Positions 6,826 through 13,113 of a stretch of 14,669 nucleotides of DNA are shown here, one piece after another. This stretch comes from JBOGFI01 sp050743365 (lineage in GTDB: Bacteria; Actinomycetota; Acidimicrobiia; IMCC26256; JACDBD01). The stretch covers positions 1-14,669 of the forward strand of contig JBOGFI010000093.1 in the NCBI GenBank assembly GCA_050743365.1. The letters are read 5' to 3'. The number at the start of each line of letters is the position of its first letter. Positions within the stretch are counted from its first letter, which is position 1. The notes under the pieces are model-generated. The model saw only the letters and a program-made list of their open reading frames with translations. It was not told the origin of the DNA and ran no database searches. The translations under genes and the position numbers were made by a program.

Positions 6826-8186
6826 GCCGCGCCTTCCCGTGGGACCGGCTCCCGGGCGAGCGCCTCGGCGACGACGTCGGGGCCGATCGCCTCGACGGCG
6901 CGCGCACACACCATCGCGCCCGGCCGGGCGAACGCGCCGGCGAGGCGGACCACGCCGTCGATCTCGGGCGCCTCGCGGTGGGTGCGGCCCACCGGGTCGC
7001 CGGTGCCGTCGTCGACCTCGTCGACGAGCACCTCGAGCTCGGCCCCGGCCCCCACTAGGGCGTCGCGCGCCGCCCGCGTGACCGACTCCTGCGCCTCGCC
7101 GCACTCGCAGAGACGCTCGTGCATCAACTCCTCTGGCACCGCCGCGTCCATCGTCGCCGCCGGCGTGCCGTCCTCGGGCGAGAACGGGAAGAAGCCGGCC
7201 CAGTCGAGCCCGACCGCCCCCAGGAACGCGAGGAGCTCGTCGTGGTGGGCCTCGGTCTCGCCGGGGAAGCCCACGATGAACGACGACCGGAAGGCGGCGT
7301 CGGGCTCCTCGGCCCGGACGCCCCGGATCATCGAGGCGAACCGCTCGCCGCTCCCCCACCGCTTCATCCGCCGCAGCAGCGGCGCCGCCACGTGCTGGAG
7401 TGACAGGTCGAAGTAGGGCACGACGGTCGGGAGCTCGAGCATCGTCGCCACCAGCGGGTCGCGCACCTCGCTCGGGTAGAGGTAGAGCAGACGGACACGG
7501 CGGAGGCCGTCGGCGGCGAGGGCGTCGAGCCGCCGGAGGAGCGGCGACAGCGCGCCCGGCTCGCCGGCGTCACGCCCGTACCACGCGAGGTCCTGGGCCA
7601 CCAGCACGAGCTCGGCGGCGCCGCCCTCGACGAGCCGGCGAGCCTCGGTCAGGATTGCCTCGGGCGTGCGCGATCGCTGCTTGCCCCGGAACGAGGGGAT
7701 GGCGCAGAACGCGCACGACCGGTCGCAGCCCTCGGCCAGCTTCACGTAGGCCCACGGCGCGCTCGGTGCCGGGCGGGGCAGGTCGAGCAGGTCGCGGACG
7801 CCGGTCGGCTTGCGCGTCAACGACACGTCGGCCAGGGCGCCTTCGCCGGCGAAGCCGACGACGGCATCGGCCTCGGGCAGGGCGGCGGCCAACGCGTCGC
7901 CGTAGCGCTCGGCCATGCACCCCGTCACCACCAGCTTGGCGCCGGGCCTGCGGGTCTCGGCGAGGTCCAGGACGACGTCGATCGACTCCCGACGGGCGGC
8001 CTCGACGAAGGCGCAGGTGTTGACGACGACGAGGTCGGCGTCGTCAGCTCCGGAGGCGGCGACGAGCCCGTCGGCGACGAGCGACGCGACCACCTTCTCG
8101 GAGTCGACAACGTTCTTCGGGCAGCCCAGCGTCTCTACGTGGAAGCTCGGACGCGTGGGGCCGCCTTCTCGGGATCCCGGCGCCAC
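6822..8186 (-). CDS. rimO: RimO, ribosomal protein uS12 methylthiotransferase
   Basis: 454-residue radical-SAM enzyme that methylthiolates the conserved aspartate of ribosomal protein S12. Domains in order: UPF0004 with cysteines in LGCPKNVVDSE (Cys22), NTCAFVEAARRES (Cys58) and VTGCMAERYG (Cys90); radical-SAM core with CxxxCxxC in GCDRSCAFC (154-161) followed by AIPSFRGKQRSR; and a C-terminal TRAM domain containing VGRTHREAPEIDGVV. The LGCPKN and AIPSFRG signatures identify RimO rather than MiaB. The start is a GTG (VAPGSREGG), chosen because TAGGCT lies exactly six bases upstream, as expected for a leaderless mRNA, and because it gives a normal N-terminus. It is the first gene of the operon that continues into pgsA, cinA, thpR and the VOC gene, and it is divergent from the zinc-ribbon gene. 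Confidence 0.98.
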   Translation of the reverse strand: MAPGSREGGPTRPSFHVETLGCPKNVVDSEKVVASLVADGLVAASGADDADLVVVNTCAFVEAARRESIDVVLDLAETRRPGAKLVVTGCMAERYGDALAAALPEADAVVGFAGEGALADVSLTRKPTGVRDLLDLPRPAPSAPWAYVKLAEGCDRSCAFCAIPSFRGKQRSRTPEAILTEARRLVEGGAAELVLVAQDLAWYGRDAGEPGALSPLLRRLDALAADGLRRVRLLYLYPSEVRDPLVATMLELPTVVPYFDLSLQHVAAPLLRRMKRWGSGERFASMIRGVRAEEPDAAFRSSFIVGFPGETEAHHDELLAFLGAVGLDWAGFFPFSPEDGTPAATMDAAVPEELMHERLCECGEAQESVTRAARDALVGAGAELEVLVDEVDDGTGDPVGRTHREAPEIDGVVRLAGAFARPGAMVCARAVEAIGPDVVAEALAREPVPREGAA

Positions 8187-8192
8187 GCGCGA

Positions 8193-8198
8193 AGCCTA
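8193..8198 (-). promoter_or_regulatory. Leaderless-type -10 element of rimO
   Basis: Minus-strand TAGGCT, six bases, then the GTG start. In actinobacteria transcription starts about seven bases after TANNNT, so the first transcribed base would be the G of GTG. No ribosome-binding site precedes the gene. Confidence 0.7.
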
Positions 8199-8212
8199 CA
8201 AGCCGCGATCCG

Positions 8213-8218
8213 TAGACT
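8213..8218 (+). promoter_or_regulatory. Candidate -10 element of the zinc-ribbon gene
   Basis: TAGACT matches TANNNT. Start of transcription would be near 8225, leaving a leader of about 30 bases that contains the ribosome-binding site GGGGAGG (8241-8247). It lies 14 bases from the divergent rimO -10, so the two promoters must share or compete for the same face of DNA. No -35 was recognised. Confidence 0.45.
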
Positions 8219-8256
8219 GACCCGAGCGTCAGCAGCGACGGGGGAGGCCGCCGACG

Positions 8257-8694
8257 ATGGCGAGCTCGACGGTCTGGTGCCCGTCGTGCGGGGCAGAGTA
8301 CGTCGCCGGATCGCGACAGTGCAGCGACTGCCGGGTGGCGCTCGTCGCCGAGCGCCCGAGTGATCTCCTCGCGGCCGCTCCCTCCGACACCGACGCGCTG
8401 CGCGAGCTCGGCGAGTGGCCCCGCCTCTCGGCCCAGATCCTGCGGCGGCGCCTCGAGACGGCGGGGGTCACCGTGATGGTCGAGTGGTCGGGGCCGGGGC
8501 CCGACGCGGTGGGCGTGCTCGTCGTGCCCGAGGGCCAGGCCGAGTTCGCCGACGCCGTCGTCAACGAGATCGACGTCGACGACGAGGTTCCCGACACCTC
8601 CCCCGTCGCCTACGTGACCCGGATCGAGGAGCACCTGGCGGCCGCGGGCGCGCTCCTCGACGAGCTGCGCACCCGCCTCGACCAGGCGAGGTGA
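8257..8694 (+). CDS. Small zinc-ribbon protein with DUF2007-like domain
   Basis: 145 residues, function unknown. It opens with a compact zinc ribbon, CPSC at residues 8-11 and CSDC at 22-25, separated by ten residues. A middle domain (about 45-105) contains WPRLSAQILRRRLETAGVTVMV, then GVLVVPEGQAEFADAVVNE. That pattern (a helix that 'picks' between alternatives, then a strand ending LxVP and a short helix) resembles the DUF2007 'putative signal transducing' fold, which is a tentative assignment. The C-terminus is a helical stretch EEHLAAAGALLDELRTRLDQAR. The ATG is supported by GGGGAGG nine bases upstream. It faces rimO head-to-head and meets the conservon GTPase tail-to-tail with only 9 bases between stops and no terminator visible. 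Acidic and cytosolic; no signal peptide or membrane segment. Confidence 0.85.
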   Translation: MASSTVWCPSCGAEYVAGSRQCSDCRVALVAERPSDLLAAAPSDTDALRELGEWPRLSAQILRRRLETAGVTVMVEWSGPGPDAVGVLVVPEGQAEFADAVVNEIDVDDEVPDTSPVAYVTRIEEHLAAAGALLDELRTRLDQAR

Positions 8695-8703
8695 CGGGGC
8701 GGC

Positions 8704-9318
8704 TCAGCGTGCCGCCACCGCCGCCAGCTGCGCGCGCCGGAGCGCTCCCTCCACCAGGAGCGCCAGCGTGTTCTTCACGTGGTCGCGCTTGCGTGCGTCA
8801 CACAGCACCACGGGGATGTTCGCGGGAACGGCGAGCGCCGACCGCACCTCGCGTGGCCTGTGGGTCGCCATCCCGCCGAACAAGTTCACCGCGACCATGA
8901 ACGGCAGGCCGAGCGACTCGAAGTAGTCGACCGCCGGGAAGCAGTCGGCGATCCGGCGGGTGTCGACGAGGACGACCCCGCCGATCGCGCCGCGCACCAG
9001 CTCGTCCCACATGAAGAGGAACCGGCCCTGGCCGGGCGTTCCGAACAGGTAGAGCACCATGTCGGCCCCCAGCGTGATCCGCCCGAAGTCCATCGCGACG
9101 GTCGTCCCGGTCTTGCCCGGCACGAGCGCAGTGTCGTCGACGCCCAGGCTCTCGGCCGTCATGGCCGCCTCGGTGGTGAGGGGTTCGATCTCGGAGATCG
9201 CGCCGACGAAGGTCGTCTTCCCGACCGCAAAGCCGCCGGCGACCACGATCTTCATCGAGACGGGCACAACCCCCCCACCTCTCAGGGGCACCACGGACTC
9301 AGAGCGAACGGATTCCAT
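8704..9318 (-). CDS. Conservon Ras-like GTPase (CvnD type)
   Basis: 204-residue (from ATG 9318) ATP/GTP-binding protein of the CvnD family, the output GTPase of actinobacterial conservons. The P-loop is GGFAVGKTTFVG (about 28-39), followed by the family phrase SEIEPLTTEAAMT. Switch/G3 is LYLFGTPGQGRFLFMWDEL (about 90-108), where the usual DxxG is FGTPGQG as in relatives. The G4 position reads VAVNLFGG and G5 is CDARKRD (173-179). ATG 9318 overlaps the DUF742 stop by 20 bases. Internal GTG 9267, with GAGAGGTGGGGG before it, and ATG 9255 (MKIVVAGG) are alternative starts that would shorten the protein by 17 or 21 residues. It is last in the operon and converges on the zinc-ribbon gene. Confidence 0.93.
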   Translation of the reverse strand: MESVRSESVVPLRGGGVVPVSMKIVVAGGFAVGKTTFVGAISEIEPLTTEAAMTAESLGVDDTALVPGKTGTTVAMDFGRITLGADMVLYLFGTPGQGRFLFMWDELVRGAIGGVVLVDTRRIADCFPAVDYFESLGLPFMVAVNLFGGMATHRPREVRSALAVPANIPVVLCDARKRDHVKNTLALLVEGALRRAQLAAVAAR

Positions 9319-9673
9319 CGAGCAGCCTTTCGAGCAGCTTCACGTCGGCGTGCGCGTCCGGGGGTCGCGACGCCCGAACGGCCAGCACACCGGGAGCGGT
9401 CAGGTCGGCGACCAGGACGCGCGCCACGCCGAGCGGTACGCCGAGGCGGGCCGCCACCTCGGCCAGCGGGATCGGGTCCTGGCACATCGCCACGATCGAG
9501 CGCGCCTCGGGCGAGGCGGCCCGGTCCAGTCCCGCGGGCGGGATTATCGTGAGCACGGCGGCGTCGAGCGGGACGTCGACACCCTCGGCCCGCGTCCGCC
9601 CGTATGTGAGCACGTACGGGCGTACGATCCGGCGCCTACGCAGGCGCGCCTCGGCGGCGGAGCCGTCGGTCAA
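9299..9673 (-). CDS. DUF742 protein (CvnC type)
   Basis: 124 residues. DUF742 proteins are the third conservon component; their biochemical role is poorly defined, and the fold is helical and resembles a winged helix. The family signature RPYVLTYGRT is at residues 18-27 (usual form RPYxxTxGRT). A helix-turn-helix-like stretch, PLAEVAARLGVPLGVARVLVADL, spans about 69-91, and the end is VKLLERLLDGIRSL. The start is inferred to be TTG 9673, because it overlaps the roadblock stop as TTGA and gives the family length. In-frame readings further upstream run through the roadblock gene in another frame and are not credible. A TTG start implies modest, coupled translation. The last 20 bases overlap the GTPase gene. 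Confidence 0.9.
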   Translation of the reverse strand: MTDGSAAEARLRRRRIVRPYVLTYGRTRAEGVDVPLDAAVLTIIPPAGLDRAASPEARSIVAMCQDPIPLAEVAARLGVPLGVARVLVADLTAPGVLAVRASRPPDAHADVKLLERLLDGIRSL

Positions 9674-10092
9674 CGCGGCAGCGCGGTCTTCAGCTCGTCG
9701 ATCAGGCTCGGCGTGAGCGCCGCCTCCGCCTTCTCGACCAGCACCGCCATCTCGTAGCCGATCTGACCTACGTCGCACGGGCGAGATGCGACCACGGCGA
9801 GGACGGAAGCCTCGCTGACGCGCATCACGAACAGCAGCGACCAGTCGTACTCGATGATCACCTCGTTGACCCGTCCCCCGTCGATCGGCCCCGACGCACC
9901 GCGGGCGATGCTCATGAGGCCGGCTGCGACCGCCGACAGGCGATCGGCCTCGGCACGACCGAGCCCGTCGGACACGGCGACGAGCAGCCCGTCCGACGAC
10001 ACCACCGCCGCCTCCTTCACCCCGGACGCCCGCTCGACGAAGCTCGACACCAACCAGTTCAGGTTGCGAGCCTCCGTGCTCAGCTCCCTCAT
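9670..10092 (-). CDS. Roadblock/LC7 protein (CvnB type)
   Basis: 140 residues, a single roadblock/LC7 domain related to MglB, expected to bind the Ras-like GTPase and perhaps modulate its nucleotide cycle. The conservon-type sequence is clear: LNWLVSSFVERASGVKEAAVVSSDGLLVAVS (about 11-41), then LSAVAAGLMSIARGAS (52-67) and the strand pair VNEVIIEYDWSLLFVMRVS. The end, GYEMAVLVEKAEAALTPSLIDELK, is also typical. ATG 10092 overlaps the kinase stop as ATGA, and GGGGAGG lies 7 bases upstream. Its own stop overlaps the DUF742 TTG. No membrane segment; it is probably brought to the membrane by the kinase. Confidence 0.96.
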   Translation of the reverse strand: MRELSTEARNLNWLVSSFVERASGVKEAAVVSSDGLLVAVSDGLGRAEADRLSAVAAGLMSIARGASGPIDGGRVNEVIIEYDWSLLFVMRVSEASVLAVVASRPCDVGQIGYEMAVLVEKAEAALTPSLIDELKTALPR

Positions 10093-12542
10093 CGTTGATC
10101 CTCCCCGATCCCCCCCGGCGCAGCGTCCCCGGGCGGGGCCTCCCACGGCGGGGTCTGGGCGTCGGCGCGCTCGATGCCGCGGCGGTGGTCGCCCAGCAGC
10201 TGGCGCACATGCTCGGCCCGGGAGGCACCGGGCTCCAGGCCACCGGGCACCTCGGCCGCCTCGATCAGCCCGTCGCGCCGCATCGGCAGGTGGAGCAGGT
10301 TGCGACCCGGCTCCCGGCTGGTCAGTGGAGCGGCCGGCCTCGACGGCACCACCACCGCGGCGTCGTCGGACGGCCCCTCGGGCAGGGCCCGCACCGGCGA
10401 GCGGCCCGGTTCGGCCACCGGCGTCTCGAAGAGGCCCGCCGCCCAGGCGTCGACGCTCCAGAAGGGCGCCGGGGTCGGAGCGGGCTCGGCATGCCCGTTG
10501 TCGATCGCCACGGGCTGCACCCGGCCGGTCACCTCGATCGGAGGCTCGTCCTGGCCTATTGGCTCGTTCCCCGGCGCTTCCAGCGGGGCGCTCACACCGA
10601 ACGGGGCCTCGTCGACCAACAAAGTCGACGGGACCACGACGAGGGCGGTGACGCCTCGCTGGCGCCCGGCACGGAGCTCCACCCTGATGCCGTGGCGCGC
10701 CGCGAGGTGACCGACGACGTAGAGGCCCAGGATCCTCGACAGGGCCAGCCCGGCCGCGGGCGGGTCCGAGAGCAGGGCGTTGGCCTCGGCGAGCCGGTCC
10801 TCGGACATGCCGATGCCCTCGTCGGTGACCGAGAGCTCGAAGACGTCCCGGTCCCAGCGTCCCGCGACCATGACCGGCGTGTGCGGCGGCGAGAAGGAGG
10901 TCGCGTTCTCGAGCAGCTCCGCGATCAGATGCGTCAGGTCGGCGACCACGCTTCCCGTCACCGCCAGCTCGTGGTCGAGCCCGGTGATCGACACGCGCGC
11001 GAAATCTGCGATCTCGGCCGCGGCCGCTCGCGTCACGTCCACCAGCGGGATCGGGTCCCGCCATCGCCGGAGCTGCTCCCCTCCTGACAGCACGAGGAGG
11101 CTCTCGGCGTTGCGCCGCATGCGGGTAGCGAGGTGGTCGAGCTTGAACAGCGACTCGAGGGCGTCCGGGTCCTCCTCGTCGGACTCCAGCCGGTCGATGA
11201 GCTCGATCTGCCGGTCGAGGAGGCTCTGGTTCCGACGCGCCAGGTTGACGAACAGGTCGCTGATGCCCCGGCGCAGCAGCGTGGACTGCTCGCGCGCCAC
11301 GTCGACCGCCACCGACTGGATGGCGTTGAAGGCACGTCCGAGCTCGCCGACCTCGTCGCGCGACGAGACGCGGATCGGCTCGAGCCCGCCGACGGTGGGC
11401 TCGCCCCCCTGTCGCAGCGACGCGACGAGCTGCGGGAGCTGTCGGTGCGACACGTCCTTGGCGGCTCGAGTCAGTACCTCGAGCGGCCGGACGGTCGACC
11501 GCGTGACCGCCCACGCGACGCCGAGTGCCGCGAGGATCGCGAGCGCGGCGCCGGCGGCGTAGAGGAGGACGTCGTCGCGAGCGCTCGCCTCACGCGAGTC
11601 GGCGTGGTCGGTCACGACGTCCCGGACCGCCGCGATCCCGTCGCCGAGGACCGCGGTCTTCCGTGCGGTCGTCTCGTACCACTCGGTCGCACTGACTCTG
11701 ACCTCGGGCAGCGCCGCGAGGAGGCTCTGGCCCCGCGTCGGCTCGGCGTCGGCGAGCGCGGTGCTCTGGTCCGCCTGGGCGTCGTTCAGCGCCGCGAGCG
11801 ACTCGTCACGCGCCTCGGCGAGGAACGAGGCGAGATGTGTCTGCTCCGCCTCGGCGGCGGCGGCAAGCTCGTTGCGGCCGCTCTCGTCGACGCTCCCTGC
11901 GGCGAGCGCGCCGACGACGATCGCAGCCTGGCGAGCGCTCGCCGCGCGCACCTGACGCAGCTCGACGAGCACGAACAGGTCGGCGGAGACCTCCGGGTCG
12001 TCGAGGTCACGAGCGATCTGCTCGTCGATGGCCATGATCTGCTCGTCGAGGCCGAAGAAGAGGTCGGCCGGGCTCGTGCCCGGCAGCCGGAGGCGGTCGA
12101 CGTCGCCCCGGTACGAGCGCAGACCTCCGAGCTCGTCGGAGAGCCTTGCGAGCAACGTGTCGGTGTCGACGCCGAGGCCGCCGGCCCCGAAGCCGGGCAG
12201 CACGTTGCGGAGCTCGTCGACGGCGCGGTCGGTCGTCCGGCGGGCGGCCCGGAGCTGCTCGCTGCCACTCTCGCCCTCGCTGACCAGGTACCACGACGAG
12301 GCGACGCCCTCGCCCTCGAGCGCGGCGCTCAGCCGCTCGAGTGCGGCGTTCGGCGTCACCAACTCTGCGTACTGCTGCGTCGCCTCCAGCACTGAGAGCC
12401 GGCTGCGGATCCCGCTGGCCGAGAACACGGCGAGTGCGCACAACGGCACCATGAGGACGAGCACCAGCTTGGACTGGAACCTGAGGTTCCGCAGCACCGC
12501 CGTGTGCCCTTCTTGTCGAGTGTCCAGCTCGCCCTCGGCCAT
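10089..12542 (-). CDS. Conservon sensor histidine kinase with NIT domain (CvnA type)
   Basis: 817 residues from ATG 12542. TM1 is at about 26-44 (KLVLVLMVPLCALAVFSASG). An extracytoplasmic nitrate/nitrite-sensing (NIT)-type helical domain of about 280 residues follows, then TM2 at about 326-347 and a HAMP region (VRPLEVLTRAAKDVS to about 420). The dimerisation helix contains KLDHLATRMRRNAESLLVLSG; its His470 is the phosphoacceptor position. The ATPase domain has an N-box ELLENATSFSPP and G-box TDEGIGMSEDRL, then GLALSRILGLYVVGHLAARHGI. The last 160 or so residues are Pro/Ala/Glu-rich and probably disordered. GTG 12593 or TTG 12596 would add 17-18 residues; ATG 12542 is preferred only because the extra residues are not family-like, and neither start has a clear ribosome-binding site. 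No response regulator is adjacent, as usual for conservons; signalling is thought to pass to the roadblock/GTPase partners. Confidence 0.93.
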   Translation of the reverse strand: MAEGELDTRQEGHTAVLRNLRFQSKLVLVLMVPLCALAVFSASGIRSRLSVLEATQQYAELVTPNAALERLSAALEGEGVASSWYLVSEGESGSEQLRAARRTTDRAVDELRNVLPGFGAGGLGVDTDTLLARLSDELGGLRSYRGDVDRLRLPGTSPADLFFGLDEQIMAIDEQIARDLDDPEVSADLFVLVELRQVRAASARQAAIVVGALAAGSVDESGRNELAAAAEAEQTHLASFLAEARDESLAALNDAQADQSTALADAEPTRGQSLLAALPEVRVSATEWYETTARKTAVLGDGIAAVRDVVTDHADSREASARDDVLLYAAGAALAILAALGVAWAVTRSTVRPLEVLTRAAKDVSHRQLPQLVASLRQGGEPTVGGLEPIRVSSRDEVGELGRAFNAIQSVAVDVAREQSTLLRRGISDLFVNLARRNQSLLDRQIELIDRLESDEEDPDALESLFKLDHLATRMRRNAESLLVLSGGEQLRRWRDPIPLVDVTRAAAAEIADFARVSITGLDHELAVTGSVVADLTHLIAELLENATSFSPPHTPVMVAGRWDRDVFELSVTDEGIGMSEDRLAEANALLSDPPAAGLALSRILGLYVVGHLAARHGIRVELRAGRQRGVTALVVVPSTLLVDEAPFGVSAPLEAPGNEPIGQDEPPIEVTGRVQPVAIDNGHAEPAPTPAPFWSVDAWAAGLFETPVAEPGRSPVRALPEGPSDDAAVVVPSRPAAPLTSREPGRNLLHLPMRRDGLIEAAEVPGGLEPGASRAEHVRQLLGDHRRGIERADAQTPPWEAPPGDAAPGGIGEDQR

Positions 12543-12616
12543 CCCATCGGCGCGAGCCGGGAAATCCTTGAGTTGGCGGGCGCTACCGGTCACCAACCCG
12601 GCAAAGGGGCGGCTCG

Positions 12617-12642
12617 CGTGTCACCTCGCGGCCGGTGACGCG
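12617..12642. repeat. Inverted repeat between the kinase and small membrane protein genes
   Basis: CGTGTCACC (12617-12625) pairs with GGTGACGCG (12634-12642), nine pairs with one G-U in RNA, around an 8-base loop. A third copy of the core, GGTCACC, sits at 12588-12594 near the kinase start. It could be an operator for a dimeric regulator or an RNA hairpin; neither is shown. Confidence 0.4.
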
Positions 12643-12654
12643 GTCCAACCTTTT

Positions 12655-12673
12655 GGAAGGCGAGGAGCCTTCC
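12655..12673 (+). promoter_or_regulatory. Leader hairpin before the small membrane protein
   Basis: GGAAGGC (12655-12661) and GCCTTCC (12667-12673) form a perfect 7-bp stem with a GAGGA loop. It ends 11 bases before the ribosome-binding site GGAGGT (12685-12690). The loop's purine-rich GAGGA is itself Shine-Dalgarno-like. Its position suits a translational control element, or simply a stabilising leader. Confidence 0.4.
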
Positions 12674-12695
12674 GGCAGTCACCTGGAGGTGGCAC

Positions 12696-13022
12696 ATGTA
12701 CGACTTCGCGATCGTGGCCCTGCTGGCGCTGGGCACGGTGAAGCTGGTCGACTTCCTGTCCGACTACATCCCCCCGTTGAAGGCGTGGCGCTCCGTGCTC
12801 ACCTTCGTCGCGGCAGTCGGCGGAGTCGTCGCAATCGACTACTCCCTGTTCACCGGGTTCGACGTCCCGGTCCGCAACGACACCCTCGGCACGTGGGTCA
12901 CCGGGTTCATGGTGGCCGGCCTGACCGTGGCGTGGCGGGCGGTCTTCGGGCTCCTGACCCACGACCGGGCGACGCGTGACGAGACGCTCGGCGAGCACCC
13001 GCCGCTCCGCAAGGCGGCGTAA
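12696..13022 (+). CDS. Small three-segment membrane protein of unknown function
   Basis: 108 residues. I do not recognise the family. Three hydrophobic segments are visible: about 4-22 (FAIVALLALGTVKLVDFLS), 33-52 (SVLTFVAAVGGVVAIDY) and 63-86 (TLGTWVTGFMVAGLTVAWRAVFGL). Between the first two is a short polar turn, DYIPPLKAWR. The last 20 residues are charged (HDRATRDETLGEHPPLRK) and probably cytosolic. The ATG is well supported by GGAGGT five bases upstream. Size and topology recall phage holins, but no lysis or other phage gene is nearby, so a resident membrane protein is more likely. It is divergent from the conservon kinase and convergent with ftsK. An association with the conservon membrane sensor is possible from position only. 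Confidence 0.8.
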   Translation: MYDFAIVALLALGTVKLVDFLSDYIPPLKAWRSVLTFVAAVGGVVAIDYSLFTGFDVPVRNDTLGTWVTGFMVAGLTVAWRAVFGLLTHDRATRDETLGEHPPLRKAA

Positions 13023-13072
13023 CGAATCTCCACCGCGTGGCCGTCAACGAAGCCGGCCGCGCACGGGTAGCG

Positions 13073-13105
13073 GTGGGGCACCCCTCCCCCCGGGGGGTAC
13101 CCCAC
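13073..13105. terminator. Bidirectional terminator hairpin between the small membrane protein and ftsK
   Basis: GTGGGG (13073-13078) pairs with CCCCAC (13100-13105). Inside, A-C-C-C-C (13080-13084) pairs with G-G-G-G-T (13094-13098), and CCCCCCGGGGGG is palindromic at the tip. It stands 50 bases after the small gene's stop and 8 bases after the ftsK stop. There is no T-tract on either strand beyond a weak ACTTGCTT on the plus strand. Confidence 0.7.
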
Positions 13106-13113
13106 TTGCTTGA

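Noticed and set aside
9674..10243. Upstream extension of the DUF742 reading frame
   Set aside because: It overlaps the roadblock gene in another frame and is low-complexity; the TTGA overlap at 9670-9673 gives the family-typical length.
11133..12395. 420-residue plus-strand ORF across the kinase gene
   Set aside because: Antisense shadow with biased composition (Arg, Glu, Gly, Val), no domain and no ribosome-binding site.
8704..12542. Conservon as a recently acquired mobile island
   Set aside because: No flanking direct repeats, tRNA, integrase or transposase, and base composition looks the same as its neighbours.
12696..13022. Small membrane protein as a prophage holin
   Set aside because: Topology is holin-like, but there is no endolysin or other phage gene nearby and the gene lies between housekeeping and signalling genes; kept as unknown.
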